DNA of 64,000 bases from Nitrospira sp. (lineage in GTDB: Bacteria; Nitrospirota; Nitrospiria; Nitrospirales; Nitrospiraceae): NCBI GenBank assembly GCA_022843785.1, contig JALHMZ010000009.1:96931-160930 (forward strand), given 5' to 3'. A program made the translations under genes and the position numbers. Numbering within the stretch: the stretch's first letter is position 1; each line of letters begins with the position of its first letter. Below, piece after piece: positions 1 through 10,084 of the stretch. The notes under the pieces were generated by a model. That model was not told where the DNA came from. It did not search any database and saw nothing but the letters and a program-made list of their open reading frames with translations.

Positions 1-19
1 CTCGGTCGTACTCCACGAA

Positions 20-307
20 TTGCTCCGCGGGGCCCGATCACCCACCGAACGGAAATTTGTCCTTGAGTTAAGCCGGCGGTGCCAGGTCGTGACGCCCACG
101 GAGCAACAGTGGCTGAAGGCTGCAGAGATTCTCAATCGGCTCAGGCGGCGCGAGCACTATGAGGCTGCCAAGTTGCGCGAGCTGGCTTTTGACGTGTTGA
201 TCGCTCTGTCCGCAAGAAGTATCGGCGCAAGCGTGATTACGACCAATCACGCGGACTTCCGGGCGATTCAGCGTGAACTGTCTTTCCATCTTCTGTGCTG
301 GGAGTAG
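20..307 (+). CDS. PIN-domain (VapC-like) protein, probably truncated by the window start
   Basis: C-terminal PIN-like sequence 'LAFDVLIALSARSIGASVITTNHADFRAI'; the 5' part probably lies upstream of the window. Confidence 0.6.
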   Translation: MLRGARSPTERKFVLELSRRCQVVTPTEQQWLKAAEILNRLRRREHYEAAKLRELAFDVLIALSARSIGASVITTNHADFRAIQRELSFHLLCWE

Positions 308-331
308 GCGAGAGGCTATGGAATCGCTCCC

Positions 332-571
332 CTATATCTCTATGCTCCGCTCCTGCATCACCAATTCCCAGATCTCTTCGTCGAGATGATAGCGCAGCAC
401 GTATCGGTTCCGGTCGTCGGCGCGGACGCGAAAGCAGCTGTGCGTCTCCGTGTACCAGCGATCGAGAATCTCGTTCACAGAATAACGGACTCCATCGAGC
501 GTGAAGGCGCGGGGAGTTTCTTCGCCCTTATAGCCTGCGTAGGCTTCGACGGTTACAGATGGCGTGATCAT
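332..571 (-). CDS. conserved hypothetical protein, ~79 aa
   Basis: ORF with likely start at MITPSVTVEAY, downstream of the 126-aa ORF start. Confidence 0.5.
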   Translation of the reverse strand: MITPSVTVEAYAGYKGEETPRAFTLDGVRYSVNEILDRWYTETHSCFRVRADDRNRYVLRYHLDEEIWELVMQERSIEI

Positions 572-657
572 GGTGTTGTGCTCTTGTACAAGCCAGGGGC
601 CTGAGTTTATCATGGCGCGCGCAGCGCTTGAGAACCCTTCAACATGGAGCATAGGGC

Positions 658-2094
658 ATGAAGAAGAATCAGATTCAGCAATCAGCGTCGACTCGGATTG
701 AGCGAGACACAATGGGAGAATTGGCGGTACCGGCCGAGGCGTACTACGGGGTGCAGACGGCGCGCGCGATCGAGAATTTTCCGATCAGCCCGCTGCGCAT
801 GCCGCGTTCGGTCATCCGGGCGATGGGCATGATCAAGCGGGCGGCGGCCAGCGTGAATCAGTCGCTGGGCCTCTTGGACAAGAAGCCCGCCGATGCGATC
901 AGAGCAGCCGCCACCGAGGTCGTGGACGGCAAGCTGGACGCCGAATTCCCGGTCGATATTTTTCAGACCGGTTCCGGCACTTCTACGAACATGAATACCA
1001 ATGAGGTCATCTCCAATCGCGCCACCGAGCTCCTCGGCGGCGCGCGAGGCAGCAAGCTCGTGCATCCGAACGACCATGTCAATTTGGGACAATCCAGCAA
1101 CGACGTGATTCCGACAGCCATTCATATTGCCGCGTCGGAGCTGATGCAACAGCAGCTCCTGCCGGCGCTGACTCGCCTGCGCAAGGCGCTGGATCGGAAG
1201 GCCAAAGAGTTCGACAAGATTGTGAAAATCGGCCGCACACATTTACAGGACGCCACGCCTGTGCGGCTGGGGCAGGAATTCGGCGGCTATGCCCGCCAAA
1301 TTGAGCTCGGCATCCAGCGGGTGAAGCGGGCGCAAGAGGCGCTGAGTGAAGTGGCGCTCGGCGGGACTGCGGTCGGTACCGGGTTGAACTGCCATCCGAA
1401 GTTTTCCGCCAAGGTCATGGCGACTGTGTCGAAAGAAACCGGCTGTGCGTTCAAGGAAGCCAAGAATCATTTTGAGGCGCAGTCCGCGCAGGATTCCCTG
1501 GTCGAAGCGAGCGGCGAGTTGCGAACGATTGCCGTGAGCTTGATGAAAATCGCCAACGACGTCCGCTGGCTCGGCTCGGGGCCTCGCTGCGGATTGGGAG
1601 AAATCAATTTGCCGGAAACGCAGCCAGGCTCCTCGATCATGCCGGGAAAGGTCAATCCCGTCATAGCCGAATCGGTCACGATGGTCTGTGCGCAGGTGAT
1701 CGGCAATGACGTGACCGTGACGATCGGCGGGCAGGCGGCCAACTTTGAACTGATCGTGATGATGCCGGTGATGGCCTATAATCTTCTGCAGTCAATTGAA
1801 TTGCTCGCGTCCGCCTCCAACAACTTTGCGGCGAAGTGCATCGAAGGCATCAAAGCCAACGAAGAACGCTGTAAGAGCTTGATCGAAGAGAGCCTTGCCA
1901 TGTGCACGGCGCTGGCGCCGGCGATCGGCTACGAAGCGGCGGCAAAACTGGCTAAGGATGCCTATAAATCAGGGAAGACCGTCCGGCAAGTGGCCAAGGA
2001 GCAAAAAGTCCTGCCGGAGAAGAAGCTGACCGAACTGCTCGATCCCTGGCGCATGACCGAACCGGGCGGGCCGGTGGGAAGCGCGGGGGGATAG
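658..2094 (+). CDS. fumC: class II fumarate hydratase
   Basis: Contains the fumarase/aspartase signature GSSIMPGKVNP and TGSGTSTNMNTNEVI. Confidence 0.95.
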   Translation: MKKNQIQQSASTRIERDTMGELAVPAEAYYGVQTARAIENFPISPLRMPRSVIRAMGMIKRAAASVNQSLGLLDKKPADAIRAAATEVVDGKLDAEFPVDIFQTGSGTSTNMNTNEVISNRATELLGGARGSKLVHPNDHVNLGQSSNDVIPTAIHIAASELMQQQLLPALTRLRKALDRKAKEFDKIVKIGRTHLQDATPVRLGQEFGGYARQIELGIQRVKRAQEALSEVALGGTAVGTGLNCHPKFSAKVMATVSKETGCAFKEAKNHFEAQSAQDSLVEASGELRTIAVSLMKIANDVRWLGSGPRCGLGEINLPETQPGSSIMPGKVNPVIAESVTMVCAQVIGNDVTVTIGGQAANFELIVMMPVMAYNLLQSIELLASASNNFAAKCIEGIKANEERCKSLIEESLAMCTALAPAIGYEAAAKLAKDAYKSGKTVRQVAKEQKVLPEKKLTELLDPWRMTEPGGPVGSAGG

Positions 2095-2100
2095 ACCGTA

Positions 2101-2195
2101 TTTCGTCGCTCGTATCTCGTGAAGCGCAAGATCGATAGACGTGCGCCCACGTCTTTGTTTGCGAGATACGAGATACGCTTCACGATGAAAGATCG
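2101..2195. repeat. dispersed palindromic intergenic repeat, copy 1
   Basis: 'tcgtatctcgtgaagcg' and 'gcgagatacgagatacgcttcacg' in opposite orientation; related copy at 6742-6866. Confidence 0.65.
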
Positions 2196-2224
2196 TTTAA
2201 GCCATAGGAAGTAATGATCTACAG

Positions 2225-4627
2225 ATGACAACTCCAACGACTCCAACTCTCTCCGACGCGGCTCAGCTTAAAATTGTTCCCCTCATCGCCAAGGAGCTCG
2301 GCGCCGGGGCCCATCAGGTTGCGGCGGCGGTGGCGTTGCTTGACGAGGGTTCGACCGTTCCGTTCATCGCGCGGTATCGCAAGGAGGCGACCGGTAATCT
2401 GGACGATACGCAGTTGCGCACCCTGGAAGAGCGCCTGCTCTATCTGCGTGAGTTGGAAGTGCGGCGTGCCGCAGTATTGGCATCGATTGAAGAACAGGGG
2501 AAGTTGACTGATGCCTTGCGTGCCAGCATTGAGGCGGCGGCGACAAAACAAGCCGTGGAAGATTTGTATCTGCCCTTCAAACCCAAGCGCCGGACTCGCG
2601 CTCAGATTGCGCGCGAGGCAGGGCTGGAGCCCTTGGCCGATGGCCTCCTGGCTGATCCAACCGTGAATCCTGAGCAAGAGGCGCTCAAATATATTCGTGT
2701 GGTTCCTGCTGCCGAAGGGATAGAGGCGATCAATGTGCCCGATGCCAAAACGGCATTGGAAGGAGCCCGCGACATTCTCATGGAGCGGTTTGCCGAGACA
2801 GCCGACCTGCTGGCTGCGCTGCGGACGCGGCTGTGGGAGCAGGGGGTGTTGACCTCGACGGTGATGAAAGACAAAGAGCAGGCTGAGGAAGAAAAGTTTC
2901 GGGATTACTATGCCTATGCGGAAACGATTAAGACTATCCCATCGCATCGGGCGCTCGCGCTTTTCCGGGGCCGTACGCTCGGTGTCTTAAAGCTGGAGCT
3001 GGGTTTGGGGGAGGCGCTTGATGCGGTCGTCCCGCATCCCTGTGTGTCGATGATTGCGGCTCACGCGGGCATTCAGGACCAAGGCCGGCCAGCCGATAAG
3101 TGGTTGGCTGCGGTGTGCGACTGGACGTGGCGCGTGAAGATCCATTCGCAGCTCAGTATCGAGCTGCTGGTGCAAGTGCGTGAAGCGGCCGAAGCCGAAG
3201 CGATCAAGATTTTTGCCCGCAACCTCCATGAGCTGCTCTTGGCGGCGCCGGCCGGTCCTAAGGCCGTGCTCGGCCTGGATCCCGGCATTCGCACCGGTTG
3301 TAAAGTGGCGGTGGTCGATGCAACAGGAAAATTGTTGGACACGGCGACGATCTACCCGCACCAGCCCCGCAATGACTGGCAGGGTTCGTTGGAGACGCTG
3401 GTGCGGCTTGTCATTCAACATGGCGTGGAATTGATCTCGATCGGCAACGGGACGGCGAGCCGTGAGACGGACAAGTTGGCGGTCGAGGTCATCAAGATGA
3501 TTGCGGCTCACAAGCCGGAACAGAAGATTGCAAAAATTGTGGTCAGCGAAGCAGGGGCATCGGTCTATTCGGCGTCGGCGTTTGCCGCGGCGGAATTTCC
3601 ACAGTTGGATGTGAGTGTGCGGGGGGCGGTGTCTATTGCCAGACGATTGCAGGACCCGCTGGCCGAGCTGGTCAAGATTGAGCCGAAGGCGATCGGGGTG
3701 GGCCAATATCAGCACGATGTGAATCAGCGAGCTTTGGCGCGGTCGCTTGATGCCACGGTCGAAGATTGCGTGAATGCCGTCGGCGTGAACGTGAATACCG
3801 CCTCGGCGCCCTTGTTGGAACGGGTGTCGGGTTTGAACAAGGCGCTGGCCAAGAATATTGTGGACTATCGGGATGCAAACGGGCCCTTTCCAAACCGGAC
3901 GGCGATCCGGAACGTGCCGCGTCTTGGTGAGAAAACCTTCGAGCAGGCGGCGGGGTTTTTGCGCATTCCCGATGGCGATAATCCCTTGGATCGGTCTGCC
4001 GTTCATCCGGAGGCGTATCCGGTGGTCGAACGCATTCTGACGCGACTAGGGACCGGGATTGCCGAGGTGATGCGGCAGCCGGCTGGTTTGAAAGGGCTGT
4101 CGCCGGGCGACTTTACCGATGAGAAGTTCGGGCTGCCGACGGTGCGGGACATTTTCGCCGAGCTCGAGAAGCCGGGCCGCGACCCGCGTCCTGAATTCAA
4201 GACGGCGACCTTCCGGGAGGGAGTTGAATCTCTGAGTGATTTACAGCCCGGCATGGTGTTAGAGGGAGTGGTGACGAATGTGGCGGCGTTCGGCGCCTTC
4301 GTCGATATCGGCGTCCATCAGGACGGGCTGGTGCATGTGTCGGCGTTGGCGAATAAGTTTGTGAAAGATCCGCACGAAGTGGTCAAGCCCGGGCAGGTCG
4401 TGAAGGTGAAGGTGCTTGATGTGGATCTCAAGCGCCAGCGCATTTCACTGACGATGCGGATCGATGATGCAGCCGGACGTCCCGTTGCTCCAATCCAGTC
4501 CGGGAGCGAGGCCGCCCGCGACTCACGCGGGCGTGGACAGTCGGCATCCGGCCAGGCGGCGGGACGAGCGCCCCAGCCGATCGGCGCGATGGCAATGGCG
4601 TTGGCGAAGGCACGGCAAAAATCGTAA
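2225..4627 (+). CDS. tex: Tex family RNA-binding protein with C-terminal S1 domain
   Basis: 800 aa; [18 protein letters not shown] and S1 domain '[31 protein letters not shown]'. Confidence 0.93.
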   Translation: MTTPTTPTLSDAAQLKIVPLIAKELGAGAHQVAAAVALLDEGSTVPFIARYRKEATGNLDDTQLRTLEERLLYLRELEVRRAAVLASIEEQGKLTDALRASIEAAATKQAVEDLYLPFKPKRRTRAQIAREAGLEPLADGLLADPTVNPEQEALKYIRVVPAAEGIEAINVPDAKTALEGARDILMERFAETADLLAALRTRLWEQGVLTSTVMKDKEQAEEEKFRDYYAYAETIKTIPSHRALALFRGRTLGVLKLELGLGEALDAVVPHPCVSMIAAHAGIQDQGRPADKWLAAVCDWTWRVKIHSQLSIELLVQVREAAEAEAIKIFARNLHELLLAAPAGPKAVLGLDPGIRTGCKVAVVDATGKLLDTATIYPHQPRNDWQGSLETLVRLVIQHGVELISIGNGTASRETDKLAVEVIKMIAAHKPEQKIAKIVVSEAGASVYSASAFAAAEFPQLDVSVRGAVSIARRLQDPLAELVKIEPKAIGVGQYQHDVNQRALARSLDATVEDCVNAVGVNVNTASAPLLERVSGLNKALAKNIVDYRDANGPFPNRTAIRNVPRLGEKTFEQAAGFLRIPDGDNPLDRSAVHPEAYPVVERILTRLGTGIAEVMRQPAGLKGLSPGDFTDEKFGLPTVRDIFAELEKPGRDPRPEFKTATFREGVESLSDLQPGMVLEGVVTNVAAFGAFVDIGVHQDGLVHVSALANKFVKDPHEVVKPGQVVKVKVLDVDLKRQRISLTMRIDDAAGRPVAPIQSGSEAARDSRGRGQSASGQAAGRAPQPIGAMAMALAKARQKS

Positions 4628-4738
4628 AGAAGACTCAATAGATATGGGTTACGGAAAGCGACAATCGATTCATCGCTCGTGAAGTTGACGCATGGGGAAA
4701 AGTGCCTTAGAGTACTGATTGCGTGGAGGTGATCGACT

Positions 4739-4921
4739 ATGGCCACTGATACGGTCAAGCAGAAGATCCTGCAGGTCGTGAAAGGGCTTCCTGACAGTGT
4801 GACGTTTGAGGATGCAATCGAACGGCTCTGTTTCGTGGCAAAAGTCGAAGAGGGGCTTCGTCAGTCCAATGCGGGTGAGACGGTGCCCCATGCCGAAGCT
4901 GTTCAGCAGCTCCTCAAATGA
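4739..4921 (+). CDS. putative antitoxin of a ParE/RelE-type TA pair
   Basis: 60-aa ORF overlapping the downstream toxin-like ORF by 4 nt. Confidence 0.65.
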   Translation: MATDTVKQKILQVVKGLPDSVTFEDAIERLCFVAKVEEGLRQSNAGETVPHAEAVQQLLK

Positions 4922-5208
4922 CCCCACTGATCTGGACCCGCCGCGCCATAGAAGATGTCCTATCCATACAGCAGTTCATTGCGAAAGATTCTTCCCACTA
5001 CGCCCAACTTGTCAGCCAACAGCTGATCGCCGCCGTAGAACGGCTGCCTGCATTCCCTCAATCAGGACGTATTGTTCCAGAGGTCAACGATCCTGCCATT
5101 CGGGAAGTCATCCAAGGCGCATACCGAATCGTCTATCGGCTCATTCAGGGTGAGATTCATATCCTCACGGTTCATCATGCCGCCCGCTTGCTCCGTGTAG
5201 AGTTGTGA
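4918..5208 (+). CDS. ParE/RelE-family toxin
   Basis: 'WTRRAIEDVLSIQQFIAKDSSHYAQLVSQQL...GRIVPEVNDPAIREVIQGAYRIVYRL' is typical of ParE. Confidence 0.85.
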   Translation: MTPLIWTRRAIEDVLSIQQFIAKDSSHYAQLVSQQLIAAVERLPAFPQSGRIVPEVNDPAIREVIQGAYRIVYRLIQGEIHILTVHHAARLLRVEL

Positions 5209-5232
5209 GTGTGTCAGCAAATGGACTAGTAC

Positions 5233-5961
5233 ATGCAGCATGCAAGTCAATACTCAGACCTGATTCTAAAGACGTTACTCTTTGATCTTCTGGTTATGTT
5301 CGTCGCAGTTGCTCTAACAGGCTGCGCCACGATAGGGCGTCAGCCGGCACTAAGCGAAGTCGATGTGATGGTCCCCACGACGGGAACGCGCGGAGAGATC
5401 TGTTGTGCCATGGCCAAGGGGATACCGAGGCAAGAGGCATTGGTACAAACAGCCGTCGGACTGCTCGGTCGGAATCGTATCGAAGTGGGGGGGCGGCACT
5501 ATACTCCGGATTGTTCGGGCCTCGTCCGGGGCCTGTATGCCGTGCAACGTGTCGACTTGTACGATGGACTGGGCGAACTGGACGGCGGCAACGGCGTCGG
5601 ACGCATCTTCACCCATGTCGTAGAGCATGGGCGGATTCACTATGGCCCGACCGTTCATCCGGGGGATGTCGTGTTTTTTCACAACACCTGGGATTTCAAT
5701 CGCGACGGCTTGCCCAACGATCCGCTCACGCACGTGGGCGTGGTGGAGAAGGTGGAACGCGACGGGACGGTGATCTTTGTGAGCTGGGTGTCGGCGGGAG
5801 TGGAACGCTATCGGATGAATCTACGTCGGCCGGACATGCACAAGACCGCCGACGGGCGCGTTCTCAACGATTACATGCGCCGGAAGGGATCGGGCGATCA
5901 TCAAGCCACCCGGTATCTGACCGGCCAACTCTTCGCCGCATTTGGGACCGTTCTACGGTAG
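5233..5961 (+). CDS. NlpC/P60- or CHAP-like cysteine peptidase, exported
   Basis: N-terminal hydrophobic segment with LTGC; 'YTPDCSGLVRGLY' and 'GDVVFFHNT...THVGVVEKV'. Confidence 0.7.
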   Translation: MQHASQYSDLILKTLLFDLLVMFVAVALTGCATIGRQPALSEVDVMVPTTGTRGEICCAMAKGIPRQEALVQTAVGLLGRNRIEVGGRHYTPDCSGLVRGLYAVQRVDLYDGLGELDGGNGVGRIFTHVVEHGRIHYGPTVHPGDVVFFHNTWDFNRDGLPNDPLTHVGVVEKVERDGTVIFVSWVSAGVERYRMNLRRPDMHKTADGRVLNDYMRRKGSGDHQATRYLTGQLFAAFGTVLR

Positions 5962-6053
5962 GTTGTCAGCCGGTACAGCTACTTCCAGTGAGGCTGACAT
6001 CGGGATGGGTGAAGTGAGCACGAATGGGTTGCGCGATGACAGGACCCGTCGAG

Positions 6054-6722
6054 TCACACCGGCCATTGTTCCTCCTTCCACGCCATGTCCCAGAACATCC
6101 ACTCATAGCGGGAGCTGATGATGAAGGATTCTTCCATGCGCCGCTTCTCGTCTGTGCCGGCGGTTTTGGCCCACTGATCGACCTTCTTCCGCATCCATCG
6201 CTGGACTTCGGCGAACTCGGGCGAGGCATAGAGCATGAGCCAGTCTCGGTAAGGATGGCTCTGGGGCGGCGGGCCCTTCTTCAAGAGGTGTTGTCCCACC
6301 ACACAGTAGATCCAGGCGCAGGGGAGCGCGACCACCAGAATCTCCGCCGCCGATCCGTTCTGTGCCACGGAGAGCATGTGTCTTGTGTAGGCGTAGTTCG
6401 TGGGGGCCATCGGCACGGACGACATCTGTTTGGCCGTCAACTTCCAGCGCTTCCCGTAATTCTCATGCAGGCTGCGTTCGACCACGATGGTGTCTTCCGC
6501 CAGTTTGACAAGGCGCAGGGCGCTCTCGGAGTCCGGCGCTTTCATGGAGCCGGCGGCGAAGACACGCGAGAGGTCACCAAGAAATCTGGCGTCCTGCAAG
6601 ATGTAATATTTGAATCTTTGTTCAGGCAGTGTGCCGTTGCCGAGCGCGACGACGAATGGGTGGCTCAGTTGGGCGTCCCAGATGGGGCTTGCCAGTTGTC
6701 TCAGGTGTTGTGAGAAGGACAT
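6054..6722 (-). CDS. TenA/thiaminase II family protein
   Basis: 'FSQHLRQLASPIWDAQLSHPFVVALGNGTLPEQRFKYYILQDARFL'; start chosen at MSFSQ. Confidence 0.85.
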   Translation of the reverse strand: MSFSQHLRQLASPIWDAQLSHPFVVALGNGTLPEQRFKYYILQDARFLGDLSRVFAAGSMKAPDSESALRLVKLAEDTIVVERSLHENYGKRWKLTAKQMSSVPMAPTNYAYTRHMLSVAQNGSAAEILVVALPCAWIYCVVGQHLLKKGPPPQSHPYRDWLMLYASPEFAEVQRWMRKKVDQWAKTAGTDEKRRMEESFIISSRYEWMFWDMAWKEEQWPV

Positions 6723-6741
6723 GGTTGGTTCCTCAGTGAAT

Positions 6742-6866
6742 GCGTCGTTCGTATCTCGTGAAGCGTATCTCGCAAACAAGGACAGGATACACGCTCTTTC
6801 CGTCTCGCGCTCGCCTCGCATCGTCGGCGAAGCGGGCTTCACGCTTCACGAGATACGCTTCACGTG
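6742..6866. repeat. dispersed palindromic intergenic repeat, copy 2
   Basis: 'tcgtatctcgtgaagcgtatctcgcaaacaag ... cgcttcacgagatacgcttcacg'. Confidence 0.65.
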
Positions 6867-8275
6867 TTGTGGGCCGGCGGCAGCCAGGGTCGTGGCAGGC
6901 GATTGATGCCGTCCAGCGCCGCGACTTTATAACATTCTGCCAGGGTCGGGTAGTTGAAGACCGTGTCGATGAAATAGTCGATCTTGCCGTGAAAGGCCAT
7001 GACGGCCTGGCCGATGTGGATCAACTCCGTCGCGCCCTCTCCGATGGCATGGACGCCGAGCAACTCGTGGGTGTGCTGATTGAATAACAGCTTGAGCATG
7101 CCGGTTTCATCGCCCATCAGCAAGCCACGGGCGATTTCTTTATAGTGGGCGATTCCCACGGCATAGGGAATTTGGGCCTGCGTGAGTTCTTCCTCGTTCC
7201 GGCCCACCATGGAGATTTGCGGAATAGAGTAGATGCCGTAGGGTAATAAAGAATTATCGGTGCGGTCAGGATGGCCGAAGGCATGGCAGGATGCGTGGCG
7301 GCCCTGTTGCATCGAGGTCGACGCCAGGGCCGGAAAGCCGATGACATCGCCGACCGCATAGATATGTGAAACGGCTGTCTGGAAGTGCGTATTGACGGCG
7401 ATGCGGCCTCGACTGTCCGGTTTCAATCCGGCGGCCTCCAGGTTAAGCGCTGTGGTTGCGCCCACCCTGCCGATGGCATACATAAGCGTGGAAGCCCGGA
7501 TCGGCTTGGCGTGTCGCAAACAGACCTCAATCGAATTGTCGGGCTCCCTCTTGATCGCCAGGACTTCTTCTTCGTGATAGAGGGTCACGCCCAGCGCTTT
7601 CATCTGTTGCTGGAGCATGTCGATGATCTCGGCATCGGCAAATTCCAACAGGCGAGGACGTTTGTCGATGAGGGTGACCGGCACGCCCAGCGCTGCGAGG
7701 ATGGAGGCGTATTCTGTTCCGATGACTCCGCCCCCAACGATGACGATAGAGGTGGGAATGCGTTTAAGAGTCAGGAGCCCGTCCGTATCAATGACGGAGG
7801 TGTTGTCGAACGGGATGTCGGCCGGCCGGCTTGGCTCTGTGCCGACGGCGATGACAATGAAATCCGCCGTATGTTGTTTGATCGAGCCGTTTCGGTGTTG
7901 GATGCGGAGGCAATGCGGGTCGAAAAAGCTGGCTGATCCGAAGATCATGTCGATCCGGTTCCGGGCCATCTGAGCATGGACGACCTGGATCTCGTTTTTG
8001 ATGACGTGATTGGCGTGGAACGTGAGTTCCTCGATCGTAATCGTGTTCTTGAGCTGGGGCGGGGTCCCGTAAATGCTGCGCTGTGGAATTCCGGAAAAAA
8101 AGAGCGCGGCTTCGCGAAGGGCTTTACTCGGAATGGTGCCGGTGTTGATGCAGACGCCTCCGACGACTTCCTTCCGCTCGATCAAGCCTACTTTCTTGCC
8201 GAGTTTGGCCGCCTGCACGGCAGCCTTTTGGCCGGCCGGTCCGGTTCCTATGACGAGAAGGTCGTAGTGGGCCAT
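6860..8275 (-). CDS. sthA: soluble (Si-specific) NAD(P)(+) transhydrogenase
   Basis: FAD-binding GTGPAGQKAAVQAAKLGKKV; NAD-binding GGGVIGTEYASILAALG; dimerisation domain. The usual redox-active CxxxxC is replaced by CINTGT, as in SthA. Confidence 0.9.
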   Translation of the reverse strand: MAHYDLLVIGTGPAGQKAAVQAAKLGKKVGLIERKEVVGGVCINTGTIPSKALREAALFFSGIPQRSIYGTPPQLKNTITIEELTFHANHVIKNEIQVVHAQMARNRIDMIFGSASFFDPHCLRIQHRNGSIKQHTADFIVIAVGTEPSRPADIPFDNTSVIDTDGLLTLKRIPTSIVIVGGGVIGTEYASILAALGVPVTLIDKRPRLLEFADAEIIDMLQQQMKALGVTLYHEEEVLAIKREPDNSIEVCLRHAKPIRASTLMYAIGRVGATTALNLEAAGLKPDSRGRIAVNTHFQTAVSHIYAVGDVIGFPALASTSMQQGRHASCHAFGHPDRTDNSLLPYGIYSIPQISMVGRNEEELTQAQIPYAVGIAHYKEIARGLLMGDETGMLKLLFNQHTHELLGVHAIGEGATELIHIGQAVMAFHGKIDYFIDTVFNYPTLAECYKVAALDGINRLPRPWLPPAHNT

Positions 8276-8311
8276 ATGTTCAGGGGATGGTGGAGACTGA
8301 GGCTCAGGTCA

Positions 8312-8348
8312 AGGTTAAGAATATCATACGGTCTTATATTCTTAACCT
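8312..8348. terminator. perfect 13-bp inverted repeat, candidate terminator between tpx and sthA
   Basis: AGGTTAAGAATAT - 11 nt - ATATTCTTAACCT. Confidence 0.5.
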
Positions 8349-8372
8349 CAACCTTCTTAGCCTGCTTTGGTG

Positions 8373-9038
8373 TCAGCTGGCTGTTATCAGCGAGCGGGCG
8401 AATCGGAACGCTTCTTCCATGTCCGGAAGTTGTGTCAGTTCAGGCGTCACTTGAAGATAACGCACGGTGTTCGTCGAATCGACGACGATGATGGCTCTGG
8501 CCAGAATGTGCGGGCCACCCAAGAACAGTCCATAGGCTTTGCCAAACTCGCCGCCTCGATAGTCGGAGAGGAACGTGACGTTGTCGATCTTCGCTTCCGT
8601 GGCAAACCGCTTCTGGGCGAAGGGGGTATCGACACTCACGGTAATGAGTTCGACCATCTTGTCGAGTCCCTTGTTTCGTTCGCTGAGATAATGGGTCTGT
8701 TGTTCACACACCGGAGTGTCGAGCGAGGGGACGACGCTGATGATACGGACCTTTCCGGATCCCTTCGTCTGGGTAATGTTGACCAGCGAGAGATCAGTCT
8801 GCGCCACCTTGACGTCCCGCAGAGCATCACCGGTCTTGATTCCGGCGCCGGACAATCCGAGCGGGCTGCCTTTGAAGAGGACGTTATTCCCTTCACCGGT
8901 CACGGCGCTGCCGTCGGCAACCGCGAGATTCTTGTATGTGTAACCGATTCCGGTGGAATTGCCCATGCCCGCGCATCCGGCAATTCCGAGCGAGAGGCCC
9001 AGTGCGGTCACGATCAAACCACGATAAGCTGTCTGCAT
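8373..9038 (-). CDS. thiol peroxidase (Tpx-like), predicted lipoprotein
   Basis: PSLDTPVCEQQT peroxidatic Cys motif; N-terminus MQTAYRGLIVTALGLSLGIAGCAG with lipobox. Confidence 0.88.
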   Translation of the reverse strand: MQTAYRGLIVTALGLSLGIAGCAGMGNSTGIGYTYKNLAVADGSAVTGEGNNVLFKGSPLGLSGAGIKTGDALRDVKVAQTDLSLVNITQTKGSGKVRIISVVPSLDTPVCEQQTHYLSERNKGLDKMVELITVSVDTPFAQKRFATEAKIDNVTFLSDYRGGEFGKAYGLFLGGPHILARAIIVVDSTNTVRYLQVTPELTQLPDMEEAFRFARSLITAS

Positions 9039-9088
9039 ATGGTCTCCTTTGTTGAGGGTGTGTGATGTCGTAGTCGAGCAGCCGTGAT

Positions 9089-10084
9089 CTACTGGTGTTG
9101 AATATACGCGATCAGCGAACGGTTGACTAGGTCCGGTCGTTCCCACTGGGGTAGATGGCCGGCATGGGGGATGCGTATGAACTCGGACCCACCGATGGTA
9201 CGATGGAGCTCTTCACCCACGATAATTGGAAAGACGCGGTCTTCTTCTCCCCAGATCACCAACGTCGGATGCATGACGGTGCCGATGCGCAGGGCAAACC
9301 CGGATTCCCACAGCGAGAGCGCATGTTGTGCAGCCAAGAGGGGTCCAATGAGGCCGGGCCGGCGGCGGTTGCGGTTCGCCCGCTCAATCACGGCCGGCGT
9401 CAGCAGCGCCGGGTCATGCACGATTTCACGCAGGACGGATTCTGTCATCATGCCTCCGAACAGCCGATTGCCGAGCGAGATGAGCCACGCCGGCGCACGG
9501 GTTTCTAAGGCGCGCCGGATCGACGGGCTGGTGAGCTTCTGCATGATCTGCTGAGGGAGCCCTCCGATCAGAACGAGCTTCGCGACACGAGTAGGATGTT
9601 CCAATGTCATCGCGATGGCGAGGCCGGCGCCCATGGAGTTCCCGACCAACGTGGCGTGAGGGATCTCCAGCGCATCCATGAATCCCACCAGAAAACCCAG
9701 CATTTGGTCGGGCCGGTACTCGATGTCAGGTTTGTCGGAGAGCCCGGAGCCGGGCAAATCAAGCGTGAGCACGCGGAAGTGTTCCGCCAGCGCATGCTGC
9801 TGATGCTCCCATTGCCACATTGATCCTCCGAACCCATGAATCAGGATGACCGGTGGGCCGGTTCCCACATCCATGTAGGCGATCCGCTGCTTATGGACGG
9901 TCACGGTGTGAATCGGAATGCGTTCGAATGCTTCGAACTGCGACGGAATCGGCGAAGTCGTTGCGCAGGCCTCACACAGCAGCGTCAGCAGACAGAGGAC
10001 AAACAGAACCAGGTATGGCGGTCTGTCTGCGCGGAGGGAAGGGTACGAGGTGTGAGAGTTACTCCAGTTGGATGACCGTTTCAT
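9089..10084 (-). CDS. alpha/beta hydrolase
   Basis: 'PPVILIHGFGGSMWQWEHQ', nucleophile elbow GNSMGAG, 'PTLVIWGEEDRVFP', terminal His 'HAGHLPQWERP'. Confidence 0.88.
   Translation of the reverse strand: MKRSSNWSNSHTSYPSLRADRPPYLVLFVLCLLTLLCEACATTSPIPSQFEAFERIPIHTVTVHKQRIAYMDVGTGPPVILIHGFGGSMWQWEHQQHALAEHFRVLTLDLPGSGLSDKPDIEYRPDQMLGFLVGFMDALEIPHATLVGNSMGAGLAIAMTLEHPTRVAKLVLIGGLPQQIMQKLTSPSIRRALETRAPAWLISLGNRLFGGMMTESVLREIVHDPALLTPAVIERANRNRRRPGLIGPLLAAQHALSLWESGFALRIGTVMHPTLVIWGEEDRVFPIIVGEELHRTIGGSEFIRIPHAGHLPQWERPDLVNRSLIAYIQHQ

Noticed and set aside
2987-4006. 339-aa minus-strand ORF opposite tex
   Set aside because: Lies fully within a confident Tex gene; low-complexity Arg/His-rich translation typical of shadow ORFs
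4739-5208. Novel TA system
   Set aside because: Arrangement and toxin sequence fit an ordinary ParE/RelE module
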